Shown here piece by piece: positions 17,130 through 26,626 of a stretch of DNA of 38,574 bases (position 1 is its first letter; each line of letters begins with the position of its first letter). This DNA comes from an uncultured Planctomycetaceae bacterium (lineage in GTDB: Bacteria > Planctomycetota > Planctomycetia > Pirellulales > Pirellulaceae), in NCBI GenBank assembly GCA_903863885.1, contig CAIPEB010000760.1, positions 1 through 38,574 of the forward strand, written 5' to 3'. A program made the position numbers and the translations under genes. The notes beneath the pieces were generated by a model. That model did no database searches. It worked only from the letters and a program-made list of their open reading frames with translations, and was not told the origin of the DNA.

Positions 17130-17715
17130 CTCGCGGCAACTCCGCAGACGATCCAGAGTGCAACGCTCGGGAACTCGGAACATTGAGTGGTGTGGCACTG
17201 GCCAGGCAAGGGTTATTGGCCATCACTCAGCACGTGTTTCAGAATTCTCTCTCCCTTGGGGAAGAGTCGGCCCGGCAGGGCTGGAGAGATAATGTTGAGA
17301 GCGAAGACGCTTGATGGTGGTGCGGACATCCGGCGTCTCGTCCGCACCCAACCGAATTCTGGTGTGCCCGCGCTCGCGGCAGGCATTCCCGCACTTCATA
17401 CAACCGCGTCGCGAGCTTGACACACCCTGCAAATACAACTTTTCCAGCCGCTGTTTCGTTTGCTCCACCACCCATCCGGCGTCTATTTTCCAACCCCTCG
17501 CAACCTCTCAATCAATAATCTGATCTCCCCTCGCCCCAAACTTGTTTTGGGGAGAGGGGCGGGGGTGAGGGGCCGTATACGATCTTCCAACGAACGCGAT
17601 TGCGCGTGAGAACTGCGTGCTTGCGTAGATCATTGCGCACCGAATTCAAACGGCCGCATCGACTGCATGACAACGCCGTCGATGCGCCCGCTGTCGAAGC
17701 GGTTGCGTGAGCGCA
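17130..17715. other. Convergent intergenic region with hairpins
   Basis: No gene is found between the converging Gfo/Idh and acs genes. An imperfect hairpin with TCTCTCC/GGAGAGA ends spans about 17251-17289. A second one at 17527-17559 pairs CCCCTCGCCCCAAA with TTTGGGGAGAGGGG around a 4-5 nt loop, with one internal mismatch. The second could stop transcription from both sides, although no U-run follows. A fragment near 17196 (GTGGCACTGGCCAG) recalls the internal palindrome of the MITE-like elements but is too short to call. Confidence 0.5.
17527..17559. terminator. Possible bidirectional terminator hairpin
   Basis: A 14-bp stem (13 paired) with a CTTG-type loop sits in the convergent gap between the Tat Gfo/Idh gene and acs. 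It lies 189 nt beyond the acs stop and 397 nt beyond the other. G+C-rich flanks and the missing U-tract make it atypical, and it may instead be a dispersed palindromic repeat. Confidence 0.35.
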
Positions 17716-19710
17716 TTACTGTCTGCCGGCAATCAGGTCCTCGACGATTGCCGGATCGGCCAGAGTCGTCGTGTCGCCAAGCGAAGCCTTGTCGGTGACT
17801 CCCTCGGCGATCTTCCGCAGAATGCGGCGCATGATCTTCCCGCTGCGGGTTTTGGGCAGTCCGACGGCAAACTGGATCTTGTCCGGAACCGCGATGGCGC
17901 CGATTTCCTTGCGGACGTGGTTGATCAGGTCTTTTCTCAAGGCCTCGGTGGGCTCGATACCGTCGACGAGCGTCACGTAAGCGTAGAGCGCCTGGCCCTT
18001 GATGTCGTGCGGCATCGGCGCGACGGCTGCCTCCGCGACTTTTTCATGGCTGACCAGGGCGCTCTCGACTTCCGCCGTGCCGATGCGGTGCCCCGAGACA
18101 TTGACGACGTCGTCGATGCGTCCCATCAGCCAGTAGTCGCCATCGCCGTCCATTCGCGCCCCGTCGCCCGTGAAGTACATATCGTTGTACATCGTGAAAT
18201 ACGTATCGATGTAGCGGTCATGATCTCCCCAGGTGGTCCGCATCATGCCCGGCCACGGTTTCTTGATGCACAGCTTGCCGCCCTCGTTCGGCCCGCACGG
18301 CGTGCCGTCGTCTCGCAGCACCACGGGCTCGACTCCGAAGAAAGGACGGGAAGCACTCCCCGGCTTGAGCGTAATAGCGCCCGGCAGCGGGGTGATCAGG
18401 AATCCGCCCGTCTCGGTCTGCCACCATGTGTCCATGATCGGGCAGCGGCTCTTGCCCACGTTCTCGTAATACCAGATCCAGGCCTCGGGATTGATCGGTT
18501 CGCCCACCGACCCGAGCACGCGCAACGAAGACAGGTCGTGTTTCTCGACCCATTCCGTGCCCTGCCGGATCAGGGAACGGATCACGGTGGGAGCGGTGTA
18601 GAACTGGTTGACTTTGAACTTTTCGCAGATCTGCCAGAACCGCCCCGGATCGGGGTAGGTCGGCACGCCTTCGAACATCAGCGAGATTGCGCCGTTGGCC
18701 AGCGGACCGTAGACGATGTAGCTGTGGCCCGTCACCCAGCCGATGTCGGCCGTGCACCAATAGACGTCGCCGTCCTTGTAGTCAAAGACGTATTTGTGCG
18801 ACAGCGCCACGTGCAGCAGATATCCGCCCGTCGTGTGAACCACGCCCTTCGGTTTGCCGGTGGACCCCGACGTATACAGGATGAATAAGGTGTCCTCCGA
18901 CTTGACGGGAACGGCGGGACAATCCGCCGAAGCATCCGCCATCAAATCGTGATACCAGACGTCCCGCGGCGACTGCATCTCAACCGCCGCGTCGTTGCGT
19001 TTGAAAACGATCACTCGCTGGATACTCGGCGTCTGCCGGACCGCTTCGTCCACGATGTCCTTCAACCGGATGTTCTTGCCTGCCCGCAGGGATACATTCG
19101 CGGTGACGAGCAGTTTGCATTGCGAATCGTTAATGCGGTCCCGCAACGAGTCCGCGCTGAACCCGCCGAACACGACCGAGTGGATCGCACCGATGCGGGC
19201 GCAGGCCAGCATGACCACCGGCAGTTCAGGGACCATGGGCATATAGATACAGACGCGGTCGCCGTGCCCCACGCCCAGGCTCGTGAGCACGTTGGCGAAC
19301 TTGCAGACCTCGGTGTGCAATTGCCGGTAAGTCAGCGAGCGGGTTTCCTCTTCGGGTTCGCCCTGCCAGAGCAGCGCGACCTGGTTCTCGCGACTCGTTC
19401 CCAGATGGCGGTCCAGACAGTTGTAGGAAATGTTCAGTTCGCCGTCTTCAAACCAGGTGTGATCGATCTTGCGTTCACGCGTCTTCCACGTGAACTGGCG
19501 CGCCTTCGTCGGCTTCTTGGACCAGTGCAACGTCTCGGCCTGCTCCAGCCAGAATCCATCGGGATCGCTGATCGACCGATCGTACATCTGCTGGTACTGC
19601 TCGATCGACCGGATGTGAGCCTGTGCCGCAAGTTGGCCCGGCGGCGGAAACGTCCGCGTTTCAGTCATGAGGGAGGAAATGGCCTTGGCCGGCGTGCCTT
19701 GACTAGACAT
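17716..19710 (-). CDS. acs: Acetyl-CoA synthetase (AMP-forming)
   Basis: The ATG at 19710, with GGTGGAGC just upstream, gives 664 residues, close to the ~650 of the family. A second ATG at residue 15 is possible. The acyl-adenylate motif [12 protein letters not shown] lies at about 279-289. WWQTETGG follows in the middle, and the C-terminal [11 protein letters not shown] carries the catalytic Lys625, the residue acetylated in Acs enzymes. The N-terminal FDG-like lead and GHG/DRV segments match Acs rather than other AMP-ligases. It makes acetyl-CoA from acetate, ATP and CoA in the cytoplasm. It stands alone, with 485 nt upstream and a hairpin-bearing convergent gap downstream. Confidence 0.96.
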   Translation of the reverse strand: MSSQGTPAKAISSLMTETRTFPPPGQLAAQAHIRSIEQYQQMYDRSISDPDGFWLEQAETLHWSKKPTKARQFTWKTRERKIDHTWFEDGELNISYNCLDRHLGTSRENQVALLWQGEPEEETRSLTYRQLHTEVCKFANVLTSLGVGHGDRVCIYMPMVPELPVVMLACARIGAIHSVVFGGFSADSLRDRINDSQCKLLVTANVSLRAGKNIRLKDIVDEAVRQTPSIQRVIVFKRNDAAVEMQSPRDVWYHDLMADASADCPAVPVKSEDTLFILYTSGSTGKPKGVVHTTGGYLLHVALSHKYVFDYKDGDVYWCTADIGWVTGHSYIVYGPLANGAISLMFEGVPTYPDPGRFWQICEKFKVNQFYTAPTVIRSLIRQGTEWVEKHDLSSLRVLGSVGEPINPEAWIWYYENVGKSRCPIMDTWWQTETGGFLITPLPGAITLKPGSASRPFFGVEPVVLRDDGTPCGPNEGGKLCIKKPWPGMMRTTWGDHDRYIDTYFTMYNDMYFTGDGARMDGDGDYWLMGRIDDVVNVSGHRIGTAEVESALVSHEKVAEAAVAPMPHDIKGQALYAYVTLVDGIEPTEALRKDLINHVRKEIGAIAVPDKIQFAVGLPKTRSGKIMRRILRKIAEGVTDKASLGDTTTLADPAIVEDLIAGRQ

Positions 19711-20195
19711 TGCTCCACCAGTCCTTTCTAAAGCCCGAACGCTTTGCCTTGATGAGCGTGAATTTCGATTCGTAGCGACCCGACGTCGATGGCCCTGAAT
19801 CACTCGAAAAGCAGGTTTGATCCCCGCAGTCCGCCGGCCTGCCCGGCATGCCGAGAGAAGCCGCAGATCTGCGCGAACGATTGTATCGCCAACTGTCGCA
19901 GGAGAACTCGTGAGGAAACGGAAACACGGCGAACCGCGCAGCCCGATTGAACTGGCCAGCGCGATCGACGTCTCGCGATGCCTGCCTGAATGATGTGCGG
20001 CTATTATCCTGTGGGCTTACCCGCACAATCAAGCCCCGCGCAGCCGGTTCCGTGCAAGAGCCGAGGCATGAGAAATCTGGCGGTCTGGGTAATTCGCTTG
20101 CCGAGCAAGAGCAAGGTTGGGACCGATCGCGTTGCTGCGAACCGGAGTTTCTTGGCACTGCCCCATCAGTTCTTCGCAGAAGCTCGCGCCCGTCG
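19711..20195. other. Intergenic region upstream of acs
   Basis: No supported gene is seen: the frames here are antisense or chance reading frames. It should contain the acs promoter, but I could not pick one with confidence. A small palindrome CGGCATGCCG lies near 19843. Nothing else stands out. Confidence 0.4.
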
Positions 20196-21350
20196 TCAGG
20201 GCTTCTTCTCGCCGAACTCGCGGTTGAATGCCTCGGGATCGAGCGGATCAGCAGGAGTTTCGGGAGCAGCAGGCAGCCGCTGCGGCATCTGCAAAGTGGC
20301 CGACGGTTCGAACGCGCCAGGTTCTTGCGGCGTGACGGGCGCACCTGTTGGCGAAGACGCGTCGGGCGCCGTCAGCGGCGGGCGGTTCGATGCGGGCGGG
20401 TCCTTGCTCTCGAAACTCGCATGACTTGCATTGCGAGGCGGCGCGACCGGAGGCGTGCCGGCTTCGAACACCGGGGTAGTCAGCAAGGCGGGCTCCTTGA
20501 CCGTGCCCTTGCCGGCGACGATTTTGGCCCAGGCCACCAACTGCTGGTACTGCACCGCATCGCGTTCGCTGAACACCGGGGTCTGCTGCTTTCCATGCGG
20601 GCTGCCCGGTGCAATCAACAGGCGGCTCTGCTCGGGACGAGCCCGATCAACGTATGACATCGCCTGCAACAGGTTTCGCTGAGTCATGCGGTGGCTCATC
20701 GGCTGGCCTCGCGTGGGGCGAACCAGCTGAAACTGCTGAGCCGATCGCTGGCCGTGACAGGCGTTGCTCGCGCAACGGTTCAGCAACATCGGTTGAATCC
20801 GCTGAGTGAAATACCCCATGGCGCCTTCGGGCAACAGGGGAGATGCTCCCACATCATCCGGTTCGCTGACAGCCAGCGTTTCCGGGGCGACCCGCGTCAG
20901 TGCACTCTGAGGCGATTCCATCGAAACCAACCGGCGTTCCGCCGAAGTCAGTTGCGGGTGTTTTGGAGCGATGCAGTACACCGCCAGCAGTTGATCCGCT
21001 GCGCGGGATGTCAGTCCGTTGCGCAAACACCAATCGGCCAGTGAAAAATGGCCGTGCAGATCATCGGCCCGCACGGACTCCCGTTTGCGAAAATAGGCTT
21101 CGTCCAACGTCGCGCAGGCCATCTCGACGTCGGATACCGGCACGCGAACCTGCCCTTGCTCACCCAAGGTGATCTCATACAAGTTGCCCACGATGTTCGC
21201 TCGCCCGATCAATACGCGGCCATTGCGCAGCACCAACACGGAGCTCTCAGCCAGCGCCGAGTTCACAGGCAATACCTGCTCGGCCCCGGACGCCAAGACC
21301 GAAACAAGCATCAGCGCGCAACAACCGAGAACTCGAACGAACCCCGTCAT
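20196..21350 (-). CDS. Secreted protein with CX4CH heme-c-like motif, unknown function
   Basis: This 384-residue protein begins with a signal peptide (VRVLGCCALMLVSVLASGAEQ). It then has a small beta-rich domain (SVLVLRNGRVLIGRA) and a helical middle. At residues 193-199 it shows CASNACH, a CX4CH variant of the heme-c attachment motif, inside IQPMLLNRCASNACHG. That context resembles the start of planctomycete cytochrome-c-like domains (PSCyt1 type). There is an invariant-looking WAKIVAGKG and then a long Pro/Ala/Thr-rich tail from about 280 to the end. No enzyme motif is visible. It may be a heme protein or a structural Cys/His protein in the periplasm. The gene stands alone on the minus strand and its product family is conserved only in style to my eye. 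Confidence 0.65.
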   Translation of the reverse strand: MTGFVRVLGCCALMLVSVLASGAEQVLPVNSALAESSVLVLRNGRVLIGRANIVGNLYEITLGEQGQVRVPVSDVEMACATLDEAYFRKRESVRADDLHGHFSLADWCLRNGLTSRAADQLLAVYCIAPKHPQLTSAERRLVSMESPQSALTRVAPETLAVSEPDDVGASPLLPEGAMGYFTQRIQPMLLNRCASNACHGQRSAQQFQLVRPTRGQPMSHRMTQRNLLQAMSYVDRARPEQSRLLIAPGSPHGKQQTPVFSERDAVQYQQLVAWAKIVAGKGTVKEPALLTTPVFEAGTPPVAPPRNASHASFESKDPPASNRPPLTAPDASSPTGAPVTPQEPGAFEPSATLQMPQRLPAAPETPADPLDPEAFNREFGEKKP

Positions 21351-21480
21351 GGTTTTCCACCCGATTTAAAGTGCGCATAGAAAAAGCCGGGCGGAGGGTA
21401 CGGTTCAACGTGACCAACCGTCAATATCGATCTGAAAGCAACGCAGCCTGCTAGCAACGCATGCGTGACGGCGGCAATAG

Positions 21481-21553
21481 TCCGGAGTCTGGAGTCCGGA
21501 GTCTGGAGAAGATCATACGCCTACCGCCTACCGCCTGCCCGCATCCGGCATCC
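21481..21553. repeat. Composite heptanucleotide repeat, copy 2
   Basis: Four alternating 7-mers TCCGGAG/TCTGGAG (21481-21508) come first. After an 11-nt spacer there are two CCTACCG units plus CCTGCCC (21520-21540), then GCATCCG and GCATCC (21541-21553). The array ends 2 nt before the stop codon of mtaB, in the gap between mtaB and the CX4CH gene. It is the same design as at 5945 and 36232, with a different middle heptad. Confidence 0.85.
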
Positions 21554-21554
21554 T

Positions 21555-22820
21555 TCACCTCGCGTGAATCCGGCCGTCGATGACAGGGCCGGCGATCACG
21601 TCGAGCAATTGGCCGGTGGGATCGCCTGGAACGGACAACTGAACCGGCGCATACCGGCAGGAGGTTCCGTTGAATCGCTGCGCCCCGGCGAGCGATTCGA
21701 CCAGAACCCGCAGACGCTTTCCCTGCAGACTTTGAAAATACTCCTGCCGCAGTTCTTCTTCGAGCTGTGCAATGTGCCGGACGCGCTGAGCAACAACGTG
21801 CGACGGGACCTGAAGGTCCATGGTCGCGGCAGGAGTGCCGGTGCGAGGGCTGAATGGAAAGACATGGGCCTTGGAGAACCCGATATCCCGGAGCACCTTG
21901 CAGGTGTCGTCAAAATCCTGATCGGTTTCTCCGGGGAATCCGACCAGCACATCGGTTGTGAGCGCGGGCTGGTCGAGCACATGCTGCACATGGCGGCAGC
22001 GGTCGATAAAGCGTCGAACGCCCCAGCGGCGGTGCATTCGGCGGAGCACGGCATCGGAGCCGCTTTGCAGGCAGATATGCATGTGGGGACAGATCTTGTC
22101 GGCGTGCTGCCCTATGACGTCCACGAGTTCGTCGGTGGTCTCCGTGGCTTCGATGCTCGACAGGCGAAGGCGAAAGTCGCCCGGAATCCGCGCGAGACCA
22201 TCGACAAGATGGGCCAGGCGAGTCCATTCGGACTTCGGTTTGTCACGATTCCAATCAACGCCGTAGTGTCCCAGATGGATGCCGGTCAGGACAATTTCCC
22301 GGAAGCCGTTATCGAGCAATCGCAGGACTTCGTCGTGGATTTCCTGCACGGGCCGGCTGGTGAGTTTCGGCCGGACCGTGGGGATGATGCAGTAGGTGCA
22401 CCGGAGCAGGCAGCCGTCCTGGACTTTGACGTAAGCGCGATGCCTCCTCCCGAACCCCGATATTCCGCTGGGCAGTTCCACGGCGCCGAACTGGCTCAAC
22501 CACTGGGGGAGCGTTCTCTTGTCGGTCACGACCTCCGCCACTCCCGGCAGGGCGGCGACTTCGGCCGGCGCGCGGGTCGCATAACAACCCATGACCACGA
22601 TGCGAGCCAGGGGATTCTCGCGGGCGATGCGGCGGATGATCTGCCGGCTCTTGGCGTCCCCTTCCTGAGTCACGGTGCAGGTGTTGACGATGCACAGGTC
22701 GGCGACTTCTTTGGCAATAGCGTCGCGATAGCCCGCGCGCAGCAGGCCCTCGCGGACGAACTCGGTCTCGTACTGGTTGACTTTGCAGCCAAGCGTGACG
22801 GTCTTCAGGATGCCGGCCAT
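21555..22820 (-). CDS. mtaB: tRNA t6A37 methylthiotransferase MtaB
   Basis: From the ATG at 22820 this is a 421-residue MiaB/MtaB-type radical-SAM enzyme. The N-terminal UPF0004 domain supplies Cys12 (LGCKVNQYE), Cys48 (NTCTVT) and Cys79 (MGCYA) for the auxiliary cluster. The radical-SAM motif CLLRCTYC gives Cys137, Cys141 and Cys144. SSIEATE, HICLQSGSD and VGFPGETDQDF are the usual core motifs, and a C-terminal TRAM-like beta domain follows (LRVLVESLAG). NQYETE and the TGIHLGHYG stretch favour MtaB over MiaB or RimO. It converts t6A to ms2t6A at position 37 of ANN-decoding tRNAs. It lies 118 nt downstream of clpS on the same strand. Upstream start candidates add 66 unrelated residues and were rejected. 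Confidence 0.93.
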   Translation of the reverse strand: MAGILKTVTLGCKVNQYETEFVREGLLRAGYRDAIAKEVADLCIVNTCTVTQEGDAKSRQIIRRIARENPLARIVVMGCYATRAPAEVAALPGVAEVVTDKRTLPQWLSQFGAVELPSGISGFGRRHRAYVKVQDGCLLRCTYCIIPTVRPKLTSRPVQEIHDEVLRLLDNGFREIVLTGIHLGHYGVDWNRDKPKSEWTRLAHLVDGLARIPGDFRLRLSSIEATETTDELVDVIGQHADKICPHMHICLQSGSDAVLRRMHRRWGVRRFIDRCRHVQHVLDQPALTTDVLVGFPGETDQDFDDTCKVLRDIGFSKAHVFPFSPRTGTPAATMDLQVPSHVVAQRVRHIAQLEEELRQEYFQSLQGKRLRVLVESLAGAQRFNGTSCRYAPVQLSVPGDPTGQLLDVIAGPVIDGRIHAR

Positions 22821-22938
22821 GTATCGCGAATCTGCTGGAAGCTCAGCCGTTGCAGGTTGGGAATGTGAACGGAACGCACAGTGCGAGCCCGGAGATGGCA
22901 GCGCGACGGACAGCCGGCCGGATTGGCGGCAGGCGGGT

Positions 22939-23301
22939 TCAGGGCGGCGTTTCCGCCTCGATGGTCGCCCACATCGATCCCTTGCAGCGTTCGATGAGCG
23001 CGTCGCGGCCGAACGCATGGATTTGATCGCGTTTCAATTCGGCGTGTTCCTTCGTGGTGGTCAGGCAGACGCTGCGGCCGCTGGTATCGACTTCGAGGGC
23101 GATCTTCATGCCGCGCTCGACCGGATGGCCGAAAAGTTCGCGCATCATGCGGATTACGTAGTCGTACGAGTGTTCGTCGTCATCCCACAGGACCACGTGG
23201 TAACGGGGCTGTCGTTTCGGTTTGGACGACTGCTTTGTTTTTTCTTCGACGTCGGTGGCCTGCGACGTCACCGGATCAGCGACTGCAGATTTCGATTTCA
23301 T
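22939..23301 (-). CDS. clpS: ATP-dependent Clp protease adaptor ClpS
   Basis: The ATG at 23301 gives 120 residues. A ~30-residue charged, flexible N-terminal tail leads into the ClpS core (RYHVVLWDDDEHSYDYVIRMM at about 34-54, VDTSGRSVCLTTTKEHAE at about 71-88). ClpS binds N-degron substrates and hands them to ClpA/ClpC. The usual DDYT is replaced by DDEHSYDYV and the VH pair by VD, so its binding pocket may differ from that of the E. coli protein. The gene is divergent from the M20 peptidase (113 nt apart). No clpA or clpC lies in the window. Confidence 0.9.
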   Translation of the reverse strand: MKSKSAVADPVTSQATDVEEKTKQSSKPKRQPRYHVVLWDDDEHSYDYVIRMMRELFGHPVERGMKIALEVDTSGRSVCLTTTKEHAELKRDQIHAFGRDALIERCKGSMWATIEAETPP

Positions 23302-23414
23302 ATCTAATCCGACGGGAGGTCGGTCTCCTCGCTCCGAAATCCGCTGGAACCGGAATGGTCCCTCCTTCAGAAGGGCACTATATTCTAGAGGCCACAAGGT
23401 CGAAAGGAAAAGGC

Positions 23415-24785
23415 ATGCCCGATTTACCGCAGTATCTCGAGAAAGAGGCCTCGCGATTCGAGGAGGAACTCTGTGAATTGTTGCGCATCCCGAGCGTAAG
23501 CGCGGACAGCAATTGCCGCGACGACATGCACCGCGCGGCGGGTTGGCTGCACGAGCGTTTCCAGGCGCTGGGGTTGGCTTCCGAAATCGTGAAAACGAAG
23601 GGCCATCCGCTGGTTTATGCCGAGTCACCGCCGGTGCCGGGCAAGCCGACCGTGCTGGTCTACGGCCATTACGACGTGCAGCCCGCGGATCCGCTCGATG
23701 AGTGGGACACGGCGCCGTTCGAGCCCGCGGTGCGTGACGGCAACGTTTACGCCCGGGGCGCGACCGATGACAAGGGCCAGTTGCTGACGCACGTCAACAG
23801 CGTCGAGGCCTGGCTGGCGACCCGCGGACCGCTGCCGTTGCAGCTCAAGTTCCTGATCGAAGGCGAAGAGGAAATCGGCAGCGAGAACCTCGAGGTCTTT
23901 CTGCGGAACGAGAGCAAGCGTCTGGCGTGCGATGTGGTGGTGATCAGCGACACGAGCCAATTCGGCGAGGGATGTCCGGCGATCACCTACGGGCTGCGCG
24001 GGATTGCGTACTTTGAATTGCGGGTCTCCGGTCCGAGTCAGGACCTGCATTCGGGCGTGTTCGGCGGCTCGGTCATGAATCCGATCAACGCGCTGACGCA
24101 GATCATGTCGCGGCTGATTGACGAATCGGGCCGCATCCAGGTTCCCGGTTTCTACGACGACGTCGTGCCGCTGACCGAGCGCGAGAGAGCCGAGTTTGCT
24201 TCGCTGCCGTTCGACGAAGCCGCGTTCTGCAGCCAGATCGGCGTCACGGCGCTGGCGGGCGAGGCGGGATACTCGACGCTCGAGCGGCGCTGGGCCCGGC
24301 CGACTTTCGATCTACACGGCATCTGGGGCGGTTATCAGGGCGAAGGAGGCAAGACGGTCCTGCCGTGCCGCGCGGGAGCCAAATTCAGTTTCCGCCTCGT
24401 GCCGCAACAGGACCCTCATCGGATTGCCGCCGCGCTTCGTCCTTTCCTCGAGTCGCTCTGTCCGCCGGGAATTCGTATGGAGTTGATCGAGATGCACGGC
24501 GCGCCGGGCGCGCTGGTCTCGCTGGAAAGCCCGTTCATGTCCGCGGCGGCGACCGCCGTGGAACGCGGATTCGGCCAGCGGCCAGTCTTCATCCGGGAGG
24601 GCGGGTCGATCCCGATCGTCACGCGATTCAAGGAAGTACTGGGCGTCGATACGCTGCTGTTGGGCTGGGGACTGGAAGACGACCATGCGCACGGCCCGAA
24701 CGAGAAGTTCTCTCTGGCCGATTTCCACTGCGGCATTCGGTCGAGCGCGGCATTGTGGGAAGAATTAAGCAAGATTGCTCCGTAA
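23415..24785 (+). CDS. M20-family dipeptidase / zinc peptidase
   Basis: The ATG at 23415 after GGAAAAGG gives 456 residues; the upstream frame is the clpS antisense. Metal and catalytic motifs are complete: GHYDVQP with His85 and Asp87, GATDDKG with the bridging Asp at about 118, EGEEEIGSE with the catalytic Glu at about 152, and a late His in DDHAHGPNE. The dimerisation (lid) domain lies between. Relatives are carnosinase-type dipeptidases acting in the cytoplasm. It lies 12 nt upstream of serS and is likely co-transcribed with it. Confidence 0.92.
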   Translation: MPDLPQYLEKEASRFEEELCELLRIPSVSADSNCRDDMHRAAGWLHERFQALGLASEIVKTKGHPLVYAESPPVPGKPTVLVYGHYDVQPADPLDEWDTAPFEPAVRDGNVYARGATDDKGQLLTHVNSVEAWLATRGPLPLQLKFLIEGEEEIGSENLEVFLRNESKRLACDVVVISDTSQFGEGCPAITYGLRGIAYFELRVSGPSQDLHSGVFGGSVMNPINALTQIMSRLIDESGRIQVPGFYDDVVPLTERERAEFASLPFDEAAFCSQIGVTALAGEAGYSTLERRWARPTFDLHGIWGGYQGEGGKTVLPCRAGAKFSFRLVPQQDPHRIAAALRPFLESLCPPGIRMELIEMHGAPGALVSLESPFMSAAATAVERGFGQRPVFIREGGSIPIVTRFKEVLGVDTLLLGWGLEDDHAHGPNEKFSLADFHCGIRSSAALWEELSKIAP

Positions 24786-24797
24786 GGAAGACGGCTC

Positions 24798-26081
24798 ATG
24801 CTGGATCGCAAGTTCATTGTCGATAACGCGGAACTGGTAAAGACCAACTGCACTCAGCGCGGCGTAACGGCCGACATCGATCGATTGGTCGAATTGGAAA
24901 CGCAGCGGCGCGCGCGGCTGCAGGAAGTGCAGGAACTGAACCGCCGCGCGAACGAGGTCTCCAAGACCATCGGCCAGGCCAAGGATCCGGCCGAGCGGGA
25001 CCGCCGCAAGGAGGAAGGCCGGCGACTGCGCGAGGAGAAGGACACTGCGCAGGCCGATCACGACCGGCTGGAATCCGAGGTTGCCGCGATTCAGATCACG
25101 ATTCCCAATCTCTCGCACCCCGACGCGCCAGTCGGCGTCGATGACGCAGCGAATCTCGAAATCCGCCGGGGAGCTCATGCGCCCCGCGAATTTGACTTCC
25201 GCCCGCGCGACCACGTGGAACTCGGCGAGAAACTGGACCTGATCGACCTCGAAGGCGGCTCGCGGACGACAGGCCACGGCTTCTACTTTCTCAAGAACGA
25301 AGCCGTGCTGCTTGAACTCGCGTTGCAGCAGTTCGCGGTCCAGAAACTGATCACCCACGGCTTCACGCCGCTGACGACGCCGGACCTGGCCCAGGACCGG
25401 ATTCTCGAGGGAATCGGTTTCCTGCCGCGCGGCCCGGAAACTCAGGTCTACAGCATCGAAAAGTCCGACCTCAGCCTCGTCGGAACCGCCGAAATCACGC
25501 TGGGCGGCTTGTATTCGGAGCAGATCGTCGAAGCGGAGAGACTGCCCGTCAAGCTGTGCGGCATCAGCCACTGCTTCCGCACCGAGGCCGGCGCGCACGG
25601 CCGCGCGACCCGCGGCATCTACCGCGTGCATCAGTTCACCAAGATCGAGATGTTCGCGTTCACGCTGCCCGACCAGAGCGACGCGATGCATCAGTATCTG
25701 TGCGAACGCGAGTGCGAGATCTTCGACGATCTCGGCATTCCGTACCGGGTTGTCGATACGGCGACCGGCGACCTCGGCGGCCCGGCCTACCGCAAGTTCG
25801 ACCTCGAAGCCTGGATGCCGGGCCGAGGCGAGAGGGGTGAATGGGGCGAGGTCACCAGCACGTCCAATTGCACCGACTACCAGGCACGCCGACTGAACGT
25901 CCGCTTCAAGCACAAGGGCGAGAAGGGAACGCAGTTCGTCCACACGCTCAACGGCACGGCCGTGGCGATTACGCGCGCGATCATAGCCATCCTCGAGAAT
26001 TACCAGCAATCGGACGGTTCGATCATTGTCCCGCCCGTGCTGCGACCGTGGGTCGGCAAGGACCGCATCGGCGGAGCGTAG
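24798..26081 (+). CDS. serS: Seryl-tRNA synthetase
   Basis: The 427-residue protein starts at ATG 24798 after AAGGA. Residues ~25-110 form the long antiparallel coiled-coil arm that contacts the tRNA (rich in Arg, Glu and Lys). Class II motif 2 is FRTEAGAHGRATRGIYRVHQ, and motif 3 is the region from TSNCTDYQARR to GTAVAITRAIIA. It charges tRNA-Ser in the cytoplasm. The C-terminal codons GGC GGA GCG TAG repeat the first bases of the MITE-like element whose inverted repeat begins inside the stop codon, so the last residues may have been altered by the insertion. Confidence 0.97.
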   Translation: MLDRKFIVDNAELVKTNCTQRGVTADIDRLVELETQRRARLQEVQELNRRANEVSKTIGQAKDPAERDRRKEEGRRLREEKDTAQADHDRLESEVAAIQITIPNLSHPDAPVGVDDAANLEIRRGAHAPREFDFRPRDHVELGEKLDLIDLEGGSRTTGHGFYFLKNEAVLLELALQQFAVQKLITHGFTPLTTPDLAQDRILEGIGFLPRGPETQVYSIEKSDLSLVGTAEITLGGLYSEQIVEAERLPVKLCGISHCFRTEAGAHGRATRGIYRVHQFTKIEMFAFTLPDQSDAMHQYLCERECEIFDDLGIPYRVVDTATGDLGGPAYRKFDLEAWMPGRGERGEWGEVTSTSNCTDYQARRLNVRFKHKGEKGTQFVHTLNGTAVAITRAIIAILENYQQSDGSIIVPPVLRPWVGKDRIGGA

Positions 26082-26570
26082 GCGGAGCGAAAGAAATAAG
26101 TCAACAAATTCGCTCGTGTGCCACTGGCTCGGCCAGTGGAAAAGAGTCTTGCCAACGACCTCAAATATCCGGAGCCAGAGACGGCCGACAAGGAAGATCA
26201 AAGTCCGAAGAAAGAGCAGGTATGCCGGCAGGACACTCGGACAATACGGCACCGGATGGTTAAGATGGCGAGCAGGAAAGCCGGCTTCGGTGCCTCGACC
26301 GGTTGTTGGATGGAGATGACTGAACTCAGGCCGCTCTTGTCAGGCTACTGGCGTGTTCGATGGAATGGCCGTTTGCGCTGGCACAGCCAGTGGCACTCAA
26401 GACAGCATGCAGCGGTGTGATGGTCGTTTCCTTCCACTGGCAGAGCCGGATGGGACACTGCGTCGCATCGACGGCTAGTGTGCGGACCTTGCCGAACGCG
26501 GCGATTTTTTGCCGTATCGCTCACTCACAAGCAACCGGCGGATTTTATAGGTTGTACTTTCGCTCTGCGT
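26080..26570. mobile_element. MITE-like element, copy 2 (491 bp)
   Basis: The left terminal inverted repeat AGGCGGAGCGAAAGAA (26080-26095) is identical to the right repeat of copy 1. The right end (26555-26570), read in reverse complement, matches it at 13 of 16 positions. Its left end also carries a perfect palindrome, CCACTGGCTCGGCCAGTGG, near 26120. Compared with copy 1 it carries about 230 extra bases (roughly 26145-26375), suggesting that copy 1 is a deletion form or that copy 2 holds an insert. No transposase is encoded. It begins within the serS stop codon and ends 56 nt before the GH99-like gene. Confidence 0.75.
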
Positions 26571-26626
26571 GAGGACTCGCGGCCCGCGCCGCGAGCATCG
26601 CTCAGGACAGAAAACGGGGCACAATC

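Noticed and set aside
15702-17198. Long minus-strand frame opposite the Tat Gfo/Idh gene
   Set aside because: Shadow of a well-supported gene. The same holds for 17707-18888, 21465-22868, 24765-26252 and 26657-27787.
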